Program-made: the position numbers and the translations under genes
NCBI GenBank assembly: GCA_016764955.1
Contig: JAESQZ010000163.1
Coordinates: 1-32,888 of the forward strand
Reading direction: 5' to 3'
Length of the DNA: 32,888 nt
Source: Deltaproteobacteria bacterium
GTDB lineage: Bacteria > Myxococcota > UBA727 > JABDBI01
In this document: positions 15,990 to 24,726 of the stretch, piece after piece
How positions within the stretch are numbered: the first letter of the stretch is position 1
How the letters are laid out: every line of letters begins with the position of its first letter
The notes under the pieces: generated by a model
The model's input: the letters and a program-made list of their open reading frames with translations, nothing else
The model's database searches: none
Told to the model about the DNA's origin: nothing

Positions 15990-16530
15990 TATTTTAAAAA
16001 GACGAGCGGTCTTTTTAGACCGCGATGGCGTTGTCAATCATCCTGTTATTAGAAATGGGAAATCTTACTCACCTCAATCGATAGAAGAATTCGAGCTTTT
16101 GCCGGGTGTTATCCAAGCAGTAAACTCACTTCGCCAGGCAGGGTTCTTAATTGTTATCGTGACGAATCAACCTGATGTTTCAAAAGGTACTCAAACCCGA
16201 GAAGTCATAGAATCAATGCACAATGTGTTGTGGTCTACTTTATCTCTAGATGATATTAAAATATGTTTTCATGTGGATTTAGATGGTTGTTATTGTCGAA
16301 AACCAAAACCCGGTATGTTGTTTGAAGCAGCTAGAGAGCTGGAAATTGACTTGTCACTAAGTTTTATAGTGGGTGATCGATGGCGAGATGTGGCAGCAGG
16401 AAAAAGTGCTGGTTGTTACACGTTTTTTATTGATTATGGATATGCAGAACAACGTCCTGATGACCCGGATGCAATCGTGGAGTCATTAGAAGAGGCAAGC
16501 CAGCTTATTTTAGAGGGGGAACAAATATGA
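15973..16530 (+). CDS. D,D-heptose 1,7-bisphosphate phosphatase-like (GmhB/HisB-N)
   Basis: A 185-residue HAD-IIIA phosphatase. FLDRDGVVN gives the nucleophile (D16) and acid/base (D18). VIVTNQPDVSKG is motif II. CFHVDLDGCYCRKPKPGM contains the Cys/His/Cys/Cys set of the GmhB zinc loop. VGDRWRDVAAGKSAGC is motif IV. It would remove the 7-phosphate of a heptose bisphosphate, or a 1-phosphate in a GDP-heptose-type route. The likely start is TTG 15973, overlapping the SIS gene by 17 bases, because no other usual start precedes motif I; the SD is weak. The end overlaps the transaldolase start (ATGA). Confidence 0.86.
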   Translation: MRRNCDILKRRAVFLDRDGVVNHPVIRNGKSYSPQSIEEFELLPGVIQAVNSLRQAGFLIVIVTNQPDVSKGTQTREVIESMHNVLWSTLSLDDIKICFHVDLDGCYCRKPKPGMLFEAARELEIDLSLSFIVGDRWRDVAAGKSAGCYTFFIDYGYAEQRPDDPDAIVESLEEASQLILEGEQI

Positions 16531-17228
16531 AAGTGAAGCTTTTTGCAGATGGTGCAGATCTAAATGGCATGAAAGAAATGTATGCCAATCCGTTGATTAA
16601 GGGGTTTACAACCAATCCGACCTTAATGCGAAAAGCCGGCATTCAAGATTATCGAACATTCGCACGTCAAGTTCTTGAAGCCATACCTGATCGTCCGATT
16701 TCTTTCGAAGTATTCGCCGATGACTTTGATGACATGAAGCGCCAAGCGTTGGAAATCGCATCTTGGGGAAAAAACGTGAACGTAAAAATCCCAGTGACCA
16801 ATACCAAGAATCAGTTTGCTGGTCACTTGATTGAGTATCTTTCCAAAGAAGGAGTTTCTCTGAATGTAACTGCATTAATGTCTCTGAAACAAGTTGGGCA
16901 GGTGTCGGACTGTTTAGCACCTGAGACACCTGCGATTATTTCTGTATTTGCAGGGCGTATAGCAGATACTGGTGTTGATCCAATGCCCATGATGGCTGAG
17001 GCCGTCAAGATTATGCATGCCAAACCTAAAGCAGAATTAATTTGGGCAAGTCCACGGGAATTACTCAATATTTTTCAAGCAGATGCAGTAGGTTGTCATA
17101 TTATTACGGCCACTAATGATATTTTGAAAAAGCTCTCACTGGTTGGTAAAGATCTAGATCAGTATTCGCTCGAGACTGTTGAAATGTTCCATAGGGACGC
17201 CATGGTGGCTGGATACACAATTAACTAA
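16527..17228 (+). CDS. TalC/FSA-type transaldolase
   Basis: A 233-residue small transaldolase. LFADGADLNGM carries the active-site Asp (D8), GFTTNPTLMRKAG is the FTTNPTLM family motif, and NVNVKIPVTNT has the Schiff-base lysine (K87). VNVTALMS-like SLNVTALMSLKQ and SVFAGRIADTGVDP follow. It moves a dihydroxyacetone unit or works as a fructose-6-phosphate aldolase. Beside the SIS isomerase and GmhB-like phosphatase it could make a dedicated seven-carbon (sedoheptulose) or other ketose phosphate for this locus (inference). The purine-rich GAGGGGG just upstream is a strong SD, and the gene overlaps the phosphatase by four bases. Confidence 0.88.
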   Translation: MKVKLFADGADLNGMKEMYANPLIKGFTTNPTLMRKAGIQDYRTFARQVLEAIPDRPISFEVFADDFDDMKRQALEIASWGKNVNVKIPVTNTKNQFAGHLIEYLSKEGVSLNVTALMSLKQVGQVSDCLAPETPAIISVFAGRIADTGVDPMPMMAEAVKIMHAKPKAELIWASPRELLNIFQADAVGCHIITATNDILKKLSLVGKDLDQYSLETVEMFHRDAMVAGYTIN

Positions 17229-17242
17229 AAAGGAAACGATAG

Positions 17243-18244
17243 ATGTTTAAGAATGTATTAATCACTGGTGGCGCTGGTTATGTTGGTTGTGTATTGACTC
17301 GTCAATTGCTGGGTGCTGACTATGATGTGACTGTTTATGATGCGATGTATTTTGGACGCGACGGTTTGCCGGAACACTCAAATTTAAGAGTGATTGAAGG
17401 AGATATTCGAGACACCCCAAAACTAAAAAATGCTTTTGAGGGGATGGATATTGTCCTGAATCTAGCTTGTATTTCAAATGACCCTAGCTTTGATCTGGAT
17501 GAGAACCTAAGTAAAAGCATTAATTTTGATTGTTTTGAACCCATGGTTGTTGCTGCTAAGCAAGCTGGTGTAAAACGTTTTATTTATGCTTCTACAAGCT
17601 CAGTGTATGGAGTGAGTTCGGCACCTGACGTGACAGAAGAACATCCATTGGTACCTTTGACCTATTACAACAAGTTTAAAGGGCTATGTGAGCCGTTGTT
17701 GTTTAAGCATCAGTCACCTGAGTTTACTTGTGTGACGGTTCGGCCTGCAACTGTTTGCGGTTATAGTCCGCGGACTCGTTTAGACCTTTCAGTCAATATT
17801 TTAACCAACCATGCAGTTAATAATAACAAGATTACTGTATTCGGTGGTTCTCAGCTACGTCCTAGCCTGCATGTCAATGACATGGCAGACTTGTACAAAC
17901 TTCTATTAGAAGTTCCAAATGAAAAGATAGCTGGTCAGACATTCAATTCAGGTTACGAGAATCATAGCATCGCAGAGATTGCTGGGATGGTTCGAAAAGT
18001 AGTTTTAGAGGAGTTTCCCAAAAAAACAGATATTCCGATTGAGACAGTGCCAACGGACGATCTGAGATCCTACCATATTAATTCGGACAAGATTGCTCGG
18101 GTTCTCGGGTTTAAACCTAAACGCAACATTGAAGATGCTGTTAGAGACCTATGCAAAGCTTTTAAAGATGGCCAACTTCCAAATAGTTTCACGGATGATC
18201 GATACTACAATGTCAAAACCATGAAGAATCTAGATGCCAAATAA
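17243..18244 (+). CDS. NAD-dependent epimerase/dehydratase (extended SDR)
   Basis: A 333-residue extended SDR. ITGGAGYVGCVLTRQLL is the Rossmann motif. ASTSSVYG holds the catalytic Ser region, and TYYNKFKG supplies YxxxK. TVRPATVCGYSPRTRLDLSV and ITVFGGSQLRPSLHVNDMA follow the pattern of nucleotide-sugar epimerases. The product is probably a nucleotide-sugar (perhaps NDP-heptose) epimerase or dehydratase; the exact reaction cannot be read. Start ATG 17243 with AAGGA just after the transaldolase stop. It overlaps the next SDR by 11 bases. Confidence 0.8.
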   Translation: MFKNVLITGGAGYVGCVLTRQLLGADYDVTVYDAMYFGRDGLPEHSNLRVIEGDIRDTPKLKNAFEGMDIVLNLACISNDPSFDLDENLSKSINFDCFEPMVVAAKQAGVKRFIYASTSSVYGVSSAPDVTEEHPLVPLTYYNKFKGLCEPLLFKHQSPEFTCVTVRPATVCGYSPRTRLDLSVNILTNHAVNNNKITVFGGSQLRPSLHVNDMADLYKLLLEVPNEKIAGQTFNSGYENHSIAEIAGMVRKVVLEEFPKKTDIPIETVPTDDLRSYHINSDKIARVLGFKPKRNIEDAVRDLCKAFKDGQLPNSFTDDRYYNVKTMKNLDAK

Positions 18245-19229
18245 AGCTATTGCGCTTGTAACTGGTGGCGCCGGGTTTATTGGAAGCCACATGGTAGATT
18301 TGTTGATTGAAGAAGGCTGCGAAGTTCGAGTAATAGATAATTTATCAGGTGGTCGCGAAGAGAATCTTGCACACCATCATTCTAATGCCGTTACTTTAGA
18401 ACATCGAGATATTCGACAAATAATGCCAGGTGATGCGGTATTCCAAGGCGTGGATTATGTGTTTCATTTTGCTGGACTTGGAGATATCGTGCCATCTATT
18501 GAGCGTCCGCTCGAATATATGTCAGCCAATGTCCAGGGTACTGTACAAATGCTTGAGTGTGCGCGTTTTGCAGGTGTTTCAAAATTTGTCTATGCGGCAT
18601 CTTCTTCGTGTTATGGGCTTGCCGATGTGCCTACCAGAGAAGATCATCTGATAGCACCGCAGTATCCCTATGCATTGAGTAAATATCAAGGTGAACAGGC
18701 CTGTTTTCATTGGCATCGTGTTTACGGCTTGCCAGTAAATTCGATTCGAATATTCAATGCCTATGGAATCAGATCTAGAACTTCGGGGGCTTACGGTGCT
18801 GTTTTTGGTGTTTTCTTAAAGCAGAAACTAGCAAGAAAGCCGTTTACAGTTGTAGGCGATGGGGCACAGTCCCGTGATTTCTTATATGCGTCTGATGTTG
18901 CAGATGCTTTTTATTTGGCAGCGATGACAAATCGGGCTGGTGAAATTTATAATCTTGGCGCAGGTAATCCGCAGACAATTAAATACTTGGTAGAGCTGTT
19001 AAATGGCCCTGTGGTGTATTTGCCAAAACGTCCTGGTGAACCGATGTGTACCTGGGCGAATACTTCCAAGATTCAAGCACACTTAGGATGGGCGCCCAAA
19101 GTAAGTTTTGAAGAAGGCGTTAAACGAGTAGTCGCAAATATTGATTATTGGCAAAAGGCGCCTCTGTGGAATCCAGATAGCATCGCGGGTGCGACAAAGA
19201 CATGGTTTGATATGCTAGAGGGGGCGTAG
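18234..19229 (+). CDS. NAD-dependent epimerase, GalE/WbpP-like
   Basis: A 331-residue extended SDR with VTGGAGFIGSHMVDLLI, the AASSSCYGLAD segment, YPYALSKYQGEQ (YxxxK), RIFNAYGIR and DGAQSRDFLYASDVADA, all as in UDP-GlcNAc/UDP-glucose 4-epimerases and NDP-sugar epimerases. IYNLGAGNPQTIKYLVELL is the usual C-terminal half motif. It overlaps the previous SDR by 11 bases, so the two are co-translated and probably act on consecutive forms of one sugar. The substrate is unknown. Confidence 0.82.
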   Translation: MPNKAIALVTGGAGFIGSHMVDLLIEEGCEVRVIDNLSGGREENLAHHHSNAVTLEHRDIRQIMPGDAVFQGVDYVFHFAGLGDIVPSIERPLEYMSANVQGTVQMLECARFAGVSKFVYAASSSCYGLADVPTREDHLIAPQYPYALSKYQGEQACFHWHRVYGLPVNSIRIFNAYGIRSRTSGAYGAVFGVFLKQKLARKPFTVVGDGAQSRDFLYASDVADAFYLAAMTNRAGEIYNLGAGNPQTIKYLVELLNGPVVYLPKRPGEPMCTWANTSKIQAHLGWAPKVSFEEGVKRVVANIDYWQKAPLWNPDSIAGATKTWFDMLEGA

Positions 19230-19233
19230 GGAA

Positions 19234-20793
19234 ATGGACACAGAGAGCAGAGATCTACTTGCTCACAAGATCAAAACTGTTGATCAGCTCTGTGAGTTAA
19301 TAGGAGCTCGTCCTCGGAAAAAGAAAGTAATCATGTGTCATGGAACATTCGATGTGGTTCATCCAGGACACATTAGACATCTGTTATATGCAAAAACGAA
19401 GGGCGATATACTCATTGCTAGTTTGACGGCTGATGAGCATATCGTCAAAGGAAATGTTCGACCTTATGTGCCAGAAGATTTGAGAGCGATGAATCTAGCC
19501 GCGCTGGAAATGGTCGACTACGTGATTATTGATCGACAAGCGACACCCCTGCAAAACCTGAGTGCTATAAAACCCGACTATTTTGCTAAGGGTTATGAGT
19601 ATTCCGCTGGAGCCCTTCACCCTAAGACTCAAGAGGAGGTGACGGTTTTAGAAAATTACGGTGGTGAAATCATCTTTACACCAGGGGATATTGTCTATTC
19701 GTCTTCGGCATTGATTGAATTAGCGCCACCGGAGATAGCTACTGAAAAATTGATGACTCTCATGCAAGCAGAGAATATTAGCTTTAAAGACCTATATGCT
19801 ACGCTCGAACGATTTAGGGGAATCAAAGTACATGTTGTGGGAGACACGATTGTTGATAGTTATTCCCATTGCAATGTAATTGGTGGCATTACAAAGACGC
19901 CAACAATGAGCGTGTTGTTCCAGGAAAGGACTGATTATGTGGGCGGTGCAGGAATTGTGGCCAAACACCTTCAAACTGCTGGTGCCCAAGTAACCTTTTC
20001 GACTGTATTGGGTGATGATAAGTTGAAAGAGTTTGCTTTGAAAGATTTGGAAGCGGCTGGTGTGCAAGTATGCCCCATTATCGATACAACACGACCCACT
20101 ATTAACAAAAATGCGATTGTGGCAGGGGGATATCGGTTGCTCAAAGTGGACACATTGGACAATCGATCTATTTCTGACAAGCAGATTGAGATTTTGAAAA
20201 AACAAATCGCTGAAACTAAGACAGATACAGTCATATTCAGTGACTTTCGTCATGGTATATTCAATCGTCACACGATTCCAAGCCTTGCTTCGGCCATTCC
20301 AGAAGGTGTATTTAAGGTTGCAGATAGCCAAGTGGCCAGTCGTTGGGGTAATATTCTTGAATTCGAAGAATTTGACCTGATTACGCCAAACGAACGTGAA
20401 ACCCGATTTGCTTTAGGTGATCAGGATTCTGTTATTAGACCTATGGCGCTTGAGTTATTCAAGCGTTCAAAATGTAAAACTCTGATTCTTAAATTGGGAG
20501 AGCGCGGTACAATCACGTACCGTTCTAAGGCATTGGTCGATTATCGAGCATTTTTCGCTATCGATAGTTTCGTTGAGCGTTTGGTAGATGCAGTAGGTGC
20601 CGGTGATGCACTATTGGCCTATTCTACACTGGCCATGATACGAACTGGAAATGAGGTCATGGCCTCTATATTAGGCGCTATGGCTGCAGCAGTTGAATGC
20701 GAGCATGATGGAAATGAACCTGTGATGTTGGAAGCAGTCAGGAAGAAGATTCACCGTGTGGAAACACACGCATTGTATCACTACGATGGATAA
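19234..20793 (+). CDS. HldE-like bifunctional sugar-phosphate nucleotidyltransferase/kinase, domains reversed
   Basis: A 519-residue two-domain protein. Residues about 30-165 are a cytidylyltransferase-like domain (CHGTFDVVHPGHIRHL with HxGH, H43/H46). Residues about 190-510 are a PfkB/ribokinase-type kinase (VVGDTIVDSY at its start, VGGAGIVAKHL as substrate loop, LKLGERGTITY, and DAVGAGDALLAYS with base D458). E. coli HldE has the kinase first and the nucleotidyltransferase second; here the order is reversed. Together with the SIS and GmhB-like proteins it would phosphorylate a heptose at C1 and couple it to a nucleotide. Start ATG 19234, four bases after the previous stop, preceded by a purine-rich SD. 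The end overlaps the next gene (ATGGATAA). Confidence 0.87.
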   Translation: MDTESRDLLAHKIKTVDQLCELIGARPRKKKVIMCHGTFDVVHPGHIRHLLYAKTKGDILIASLTADEHIVKGNVRPYVPEDLRAMNLAALEMVDYVIIDRQATPLQNLSAIKPDYFAKGYEYSAGALHPKTQEEVTVLENYGGEIIFTPGDIVYSSSALIELAPPEIATEKLMTLMQAENISFKDLYATLERFRGIKVHVVGDTIVDSYSHCNVIGGITKTPTMSVLFQERTDYVGGAGIVAKHLQTAGAQVTFSTVLGDDKLKEFALKDLEAAGVQVCPIIDTTRPTINKNAIVAGGYRLLKVDTLDNRSISDKQIEILKKQIAETKTDTVIFSDFRHGIFNRHTIPSLASAIPEGVFKVADSQVASRWGNILEFEEFDLITPNERETRFALGDQDSVIRPMALELFKRSKCKTLILKLGERGTITYRSKALVDYRAFFAIDSFVERLVDAVGAGDALLAYSTLAMIRTGNEVMASILGAMAAAVECEHDGNEPVMLEAVRKKIHRVETHALYHYDG

Positions 20794-21688
20794 TATTATT
20801 GTTGGACTCGGCGTTCAAGGGATGAAGCGGCTTTGTGTTGCTGGTAAGGAAGTGGTTGCAACCATTGATCCTGTACACCCTAAAGCTGATTATCGGTCAG
20901 TGATGGATGTTCCTTTAAATAACTACGAGGCAGCTTTGGTTTGTACACCAGATGATGCCAAAATAGAGCTGCTGACTTATTTGTTGAGCAATGGCAAGCA
21001 TGTTTTAGTAGAAAAACCTTTGCTGACACGAGACAATAGTGAGCTTATTCGGCTGCAAGAACTTGCAAACTCCAAGCAAGTTGTTTGCTATACAGCGTAT
21101 AATCATCGATTTGAACCGCATTTTATGCGGATGAAGCATTTAATTGAGTCAGAGGAACTGGGTCAGATTTATTGCGCACGATTGTTTTATGGCAACGGGA
21201 CTGCTCGCTTGGTTCGAAACTCGTCGTGGCGTGATCAAGGTGGTGGCGTATTGCCCGATCTGGGTTCACATCTGCTCGATACGGCGTTGTTCTGGTTTGG
21301 AAAACCATCAGCTCGGTTTGATGTTTATTCAGCGAATCGTTTTGAAAATCGTTCTTTTGACCATTTTTCATTTGGCTCAAAAGGGTCACCTTTGCTGCAA
21401 TTTGAAATGACTTTGCTTAGCTGGCGCAATCATTTCTACGCCGATGTCTTCGGGGAATATGGCAGCGCACATATCCAATCACTCTGTAAATGGGGACCGA
21501 GTAGTTTTATTCGGCGTTTTAGAAATCTACCCAGTGGAAGACCTGACGAAGAATCCAATACTTTGGTTCAGCCAGACCCCACTTGGGAGCTTGAATATAA
21601 GCATTTCAAAGAGCTTTGTTTGAATGGGAAAAGCAATATCAAAAATGATATTTGGATTAACACTATGCTCAAGGATTTAATGCAATGA
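20786..21688 (+). CDS. Gfo/Idh/MocA-family oxidoreductase
   Basis: A 300-residue NAD(P)-dependent sugar oxidoreductase. The short N-terminus IIVGLGVQGMKRL is the nucleotide-binding motif. VLVEKPLLT is the EKP motif (residues 76-78), TAYNHRFEPHFMRMK follows, and GGGVLPDLGSHLLDTALFWF has the conserved Asp/His pair used in catalysis. It probably oxidises or reduces a keto/hydroxyl position on the nucleotide sugar. ATG 20786 overlaps the HldE-like stop; ten extra N-terminal residues from 20756 would lie inside that gene and are unlikely. The end overlaps the next gene by four bases (ATGA). Confidence 0.84.
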   Translation: MDNIIVGLGVQGMKRLCVAGKEVVATIDPVHPKADYRSVMDVPLNNYEAALVCTPDDAKIELLTYLLSNGKHVLVEKPLLTRDNSELIRLQELANSKQVVCYTAYNHRFEPHFMRMKHLIESEELGQIYCARLFYGNGTARLVRNSSWRDQGGGVLPDLGSHLLDTALFWFGKPSARFDVYSANRFENRSFDHFSFGSKGSPLLQFEMTLLSWRNHFYADVFGEYGSAHIQSLCKWGPSSFIRRFRNLPSGRPDEESNTLVQPDPTWELEYKHFKELCLNGKSNIKNDIWINTMLKDLMQ

Positions 21689-22916
21689 GAATCGGATTTA
21701 CTGGCATGACCCATCTTGGTCTTAACTCTGCGGTCGCAGCAGCTGAAAAGGGCTTTGAAGTCGTCTGTCATGATTCAGATCCAGTTCGAATATCAAATCT
21801 TGCACAACATGAATTGCCTGTGGTTGAGCCAGGTCTTCTCGAGCTTTTGAAAAAGAACATCGATAGATGTGCATTTGCGACAGATGTGGGTGATTTAAGA
21901 GCTTGCGATGTTGTGTATATCGCTCCCGATGTACCGACTAATGATCTGGGTCAAAGTGATTTGGAGCCTATTACAAGCTTGGTCTGCCAAATGGATGAAG
22001 TGCTTCGGCCAGAAACCATCTTGGTTATTTTGAGCCAAGTTCCTCCAGGTTTTACCAGGCGGTGTTTGGGCTCTAGGAGATCTCTGTTTTACCAAGTCGA
22101 GACGCTTATTTTTGGGCGTGCTATTGAGCGGGCACTTTATCCTGAACGTATTATTGTCGGGTGTTTGAATCCAGGTGATCCACTGCCGGTGATTTTTTCG
22201 AGATTTCTCGAAAGCTTTCGATGTCCCATTTTGCCTATGCGCTACGAGAGCGCAGAACTTGCCAAGATTTCTATCAACATGTGTTTGGTTGCCTCAGTGA
22301 GTGTCGCCAATACATTGGCTGAGCTATGTGAAAATATTGGAGCCAACTGGTCAGAAATAGTGCCTGCACTGAAACTCGATAAACGTATTGGCCCACATGC
22401 TTATCTTGCACCTGGCCTAGGAATTGCAGGTGGTAATCTGGAGCGAGACTTAAAGACGGTGTGTAACTTGGCAGACCAGCATGGCAGTGATGCGGGTGTT
22501 GTTCGTGCTTGGATGGCCAACAGCACTTATAGACGCGACTGGGTCCTGCGTACGCTTCATCGTGAGATTTTAGCTGTTATGAACGATCCGGTGATTACAG
22601 TGCTGGGGCTTGCCTATAAACCAGATACGAATTCTATCAAAACTCAGCTTCTGTTGCATTGCTGAAAGATCTGAAGGCGTATCGCACACGGGTATTTGAT
22701 CCAGTTGTTCAGAATGAGGGGTCCAATGAACTAGACGCCTGTGAAGGGGCTGATGTTTTGATTCTCATGACACCCTGGGAACAATTCGCCAAGCTGGATC
22801 CGATCCAAATACAACGAAAGATGCGGGGTAGATTAGTTATTGATCCCTATGGCGTCCTAAACGCTGAATCCTGCCATACAGCTGATCTTCAATATTTTAC
22901 TTTGGGAGTGACATGA
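21685..22916 (+). pseudogene. UDP-glucose/GDP-mannose dehydrogenase-like gene, frameshifted and lacking the catalytic Cys
   Basis: Two frames (21685-22665 and 22659-22916) form one protein of about 410 residues. N-terminal domain: VEPGLLELL, VYIAPDVPTNDLG and SQVPPGFTRR. Middle domain: ESAELAKISIN, with the conserved Lys and Asn kept. C-terminal domain: LGLAYKPDTNSIK. The frame breaks in an AAAA run at 22639-22642; one more A restores NSASVALLKDLKAYRTRVFD. Two things differ from active dehydrogenases: the GGSCFPKD catalytic motif reads GGNLERD, with Asn251 in place of Cys, and the N-terminal glycine motif reads FTGMTHLG. Even with the frame repaired, oxidation to a uronic acid is doubtful. 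It may be a repurposed or dying enzyme, or the shift may be a sequencing error. Confidence 0.84.
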
Positions 22917-23731
22917 CAATTCAAAATCGTGTGGTAATTTTAGGCAGCAGAGGCTTTGTGGGTGGGGCACTTTGTAAGCAGCTCGAAGCAGTAGGTACTC
23001 AGGTGGTTGCTCCAGCATCTATGGAGATAAACCTGGCTGAAACAGGTTGCATTGATAAACTGCTTGCATTGCTAAAGCCATCTGATGCAGTTGTGATGCT
23101 CGCAGCGCTCACGCCAGACAAAGGTCGTGATATTGCAACATTGATGAAAAATTTAGCCATGATGCAGAATGTATGTGCTGCACTTGGTCAATCTGCTTGT
23201 GCCCATTTTACCTACTTTAGTTCCGATGCCGTCTATGATTCTGCGTTAAGCCTTGTAGGCGAGGATACGCCAGCTTCTCCACAGGATCTCTATGGTGTCA
23301 TGCATTATACGCGTGAGATTATGGCTAAAAGTCTAAAAATACCTGTTCTTATCCTGAGACCGACACTTATTTATGGTTTGGGTGATACGCATAACTCTTA
23401 TGGCCCCAATCGATTTCGACGAATGGCAGAGAAAACAGGTGAGATTACACTGTTTGGTGAGGGTGAAGACAAACGTGATCACATTCATATAGACGATGTT
23501 ATAGCTTTCACTTTATGCTGTCTGATGTCCAAGAAAACAGGCATACTAAACCTGGCTACTGGAGTCTCCAAAACTTTTTATGAAGTGGCTAAGAGTGTCT
23601 CAAAACAATTTGAGAACCCCATTAAGATTATAACCACTCCGCGTGTGAATCCAGTCACACAGCGTCACTATGATGTGACCCGTCTTATCAAAACATTTCC
23701 AGATTTTCGATTTAAAGGAGAAATTGCCTGA
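22913..23731 (+). CDS. Extended SDR, RmlD/epimerase-like, with His in place of the YxxxK lysine
   Basis: A 272-residue NAD(P)-binding protein. VVILGSRGFVGGALCKQL is the Rossmann motif. YFSSDAVYDS matches the catalytic-Ser strand. LYGVMHYTREIMAK lies where YxxxK is expected, but position 131 is His (Y127 to H131), so the usual lysine is absent. LRPTLIYGLGDTHNSYGP and KRDHIHIDDV are typical later motifs. It may reduce or epimerise a keto sugar; the altered motif lowers confidence in activity. The start ATG overlaps the previous stop (ATGA) with GGGAG upstream. Confidence 0.75.
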   Translation: MTIQNRVVILGSRGFVGGALCKQLEAVGTQVVAPASMEINLAETGCIDKLLALLKPSDAVVMLAALTPDKGRDIATLMKNLAMMQNVCAALGQSACAHFTYFSSDAVYDSALSLVGEDTPASPQDLYGVMHYTREIMAKSLKIPVLILRPTLIYGLGDTHNSYGPNRFRRMAEKTGEITLFGEGEDKRDHIHIDDVIAFTLCCLMSKKTGILNLATGVSKTFYEVAKSVSKQFENPIKIITTPRVNPVTQRHYDVTRLIKTFPDFRFKGEIA

Positions 23732-24720
23732 TGTCACGATATGCAATCATTGGTGGAGGAGGCGTATTTGCTATTCATTTTGCAAAATATTTGCTTGAGC
23801 AAAACAGCACGGAATCCGTTCTTTCTATTGGCCGAAATCCACCCAAATCTTCTGCGTTTACGTTGGATATAGGTAAAGAGGATAGTCGTTTCAAATACGA
23901 ACAAGTTCATCTTGTTTTTGAGCAAGATCGCTTATTTGAGTTATTTGATCAGATGCAGCCTAAATATATAGTTAATTTTGCCGCTTTGGCGTATGCCACC
24001 TCGTGGGAGAAGTCCTTTCGCTATTATGAAACAAACGTCGTTGCTGTGGCTAAGATGTGTGAGCAGCTAATGAAAAGAGACTACTTGGAGCGCTTTATTC
24101 AGATAGGCACTTCAGAATTATATGGATCTGTGACTAAACCTGCAGATGAAGATTATCCCATACAGCCAACAAGTCCCTATGCAGTCTCAAAACTTGCGGC
24201 TGATATGCACCTTGAAACTCTGTGGCAGGTGAAAAAATTTCCGATGAATATTATTCGCCCATCGAACGCCTATGCTCCAGGGCAATTGATGTATCGCATA
24301 TTGCCACGGGCTGTGTATGCGGGGCTAACGGGACAGAAATTACCACTTCAAGGTGGTGGCTTGGTGAAAAAATCATACATGCATGCCTACGACCTGGCGC
24401 GAGCCATCGATTTGGTTATGAAGAAGGCGCCATTTGGGAAAATTTATAATGTAGGACCTCAAGAACCTGTTTCGATTCGGCACTTAGTTCGGCTGATTGC
24501 AGAGGGTCTTGGGATGGAGTTAGATCAGTTGGTTGACATAACGCCTGGGCGCGTCGGTGAAGACTCACAGTATTGGCTAGATAGCAGTAGGATTCAGAAC
24601 GAATTGGGCTATCGAGAAGCTATTTCTATCGAAAGAGGCATTCAAGACATGATTGACTGGGGCAAAAGATATCTCCCCTTATTACATAACGAACCGATGG
24701 AGTTTGTTCTTCGAGCTTAG
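23731..24720 (+). CDS. NDP-sugar 4,6-dehydratase-like SDR
   Basis: A 329-residue extended SDR of the GDP-mannose/dTDP-glucose dehydratase type. YAIIGGGGVFAIHFAKYLL is the nucleotide-binding end, but the spacing of its glycines is loose. IGTSELYGS carries the Thr/Ser-Glu of dehydratases, SPYAVSKLAADMH the YxxxK, and IIRPSNAYAPGQ and KKSYMHAYDLARA follow. The TSELYG element favours a 4,6-dehydratase, which would make a 6-deoxy-4-keto sugar; a pure epimerase remains possible. It overlaps the previous gene by one base and has AAGGAG at 23715-23720. Confidence 0.78.
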   Translation: MSRYAIIGGGGVFAIHFAKYLLEQNSTESVLSIGRNPPKSSAFTLDIGKEDSRFKYEQVHLVFEQDRLFELFDQMQPKYIVNFAALAYATSWEKSFRYYETNVVAVAKMCEQLMKRDYLERFIQIGTSELYGSVTKPADEDYPIQPTSPYAVSKLAADMHLETLWQVKKFPMNIIRPSNAYAPGQLMYRILPRAVYAGLTGQKLPLQGGGLVKKSYMHAYDLARAIDLVMKKAPFGKIYNVGPQEPVSIRHLVRLIAEGLGMELDQLVDITPGRVGEDSQYWLDSSRIQNELGYREAISIERGIQDMIDWGKRYLPLLHNEPMEFVLRA

Positions 24721-24726
24721 CTAAGT

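Noticed and set aside
19792..20331. Minus-strand frame of 179 codons opposite the HldE-like gene
   Set aside because: Long but antisense to a clear two-domain enzyme, with low-complexity composition and no motif.
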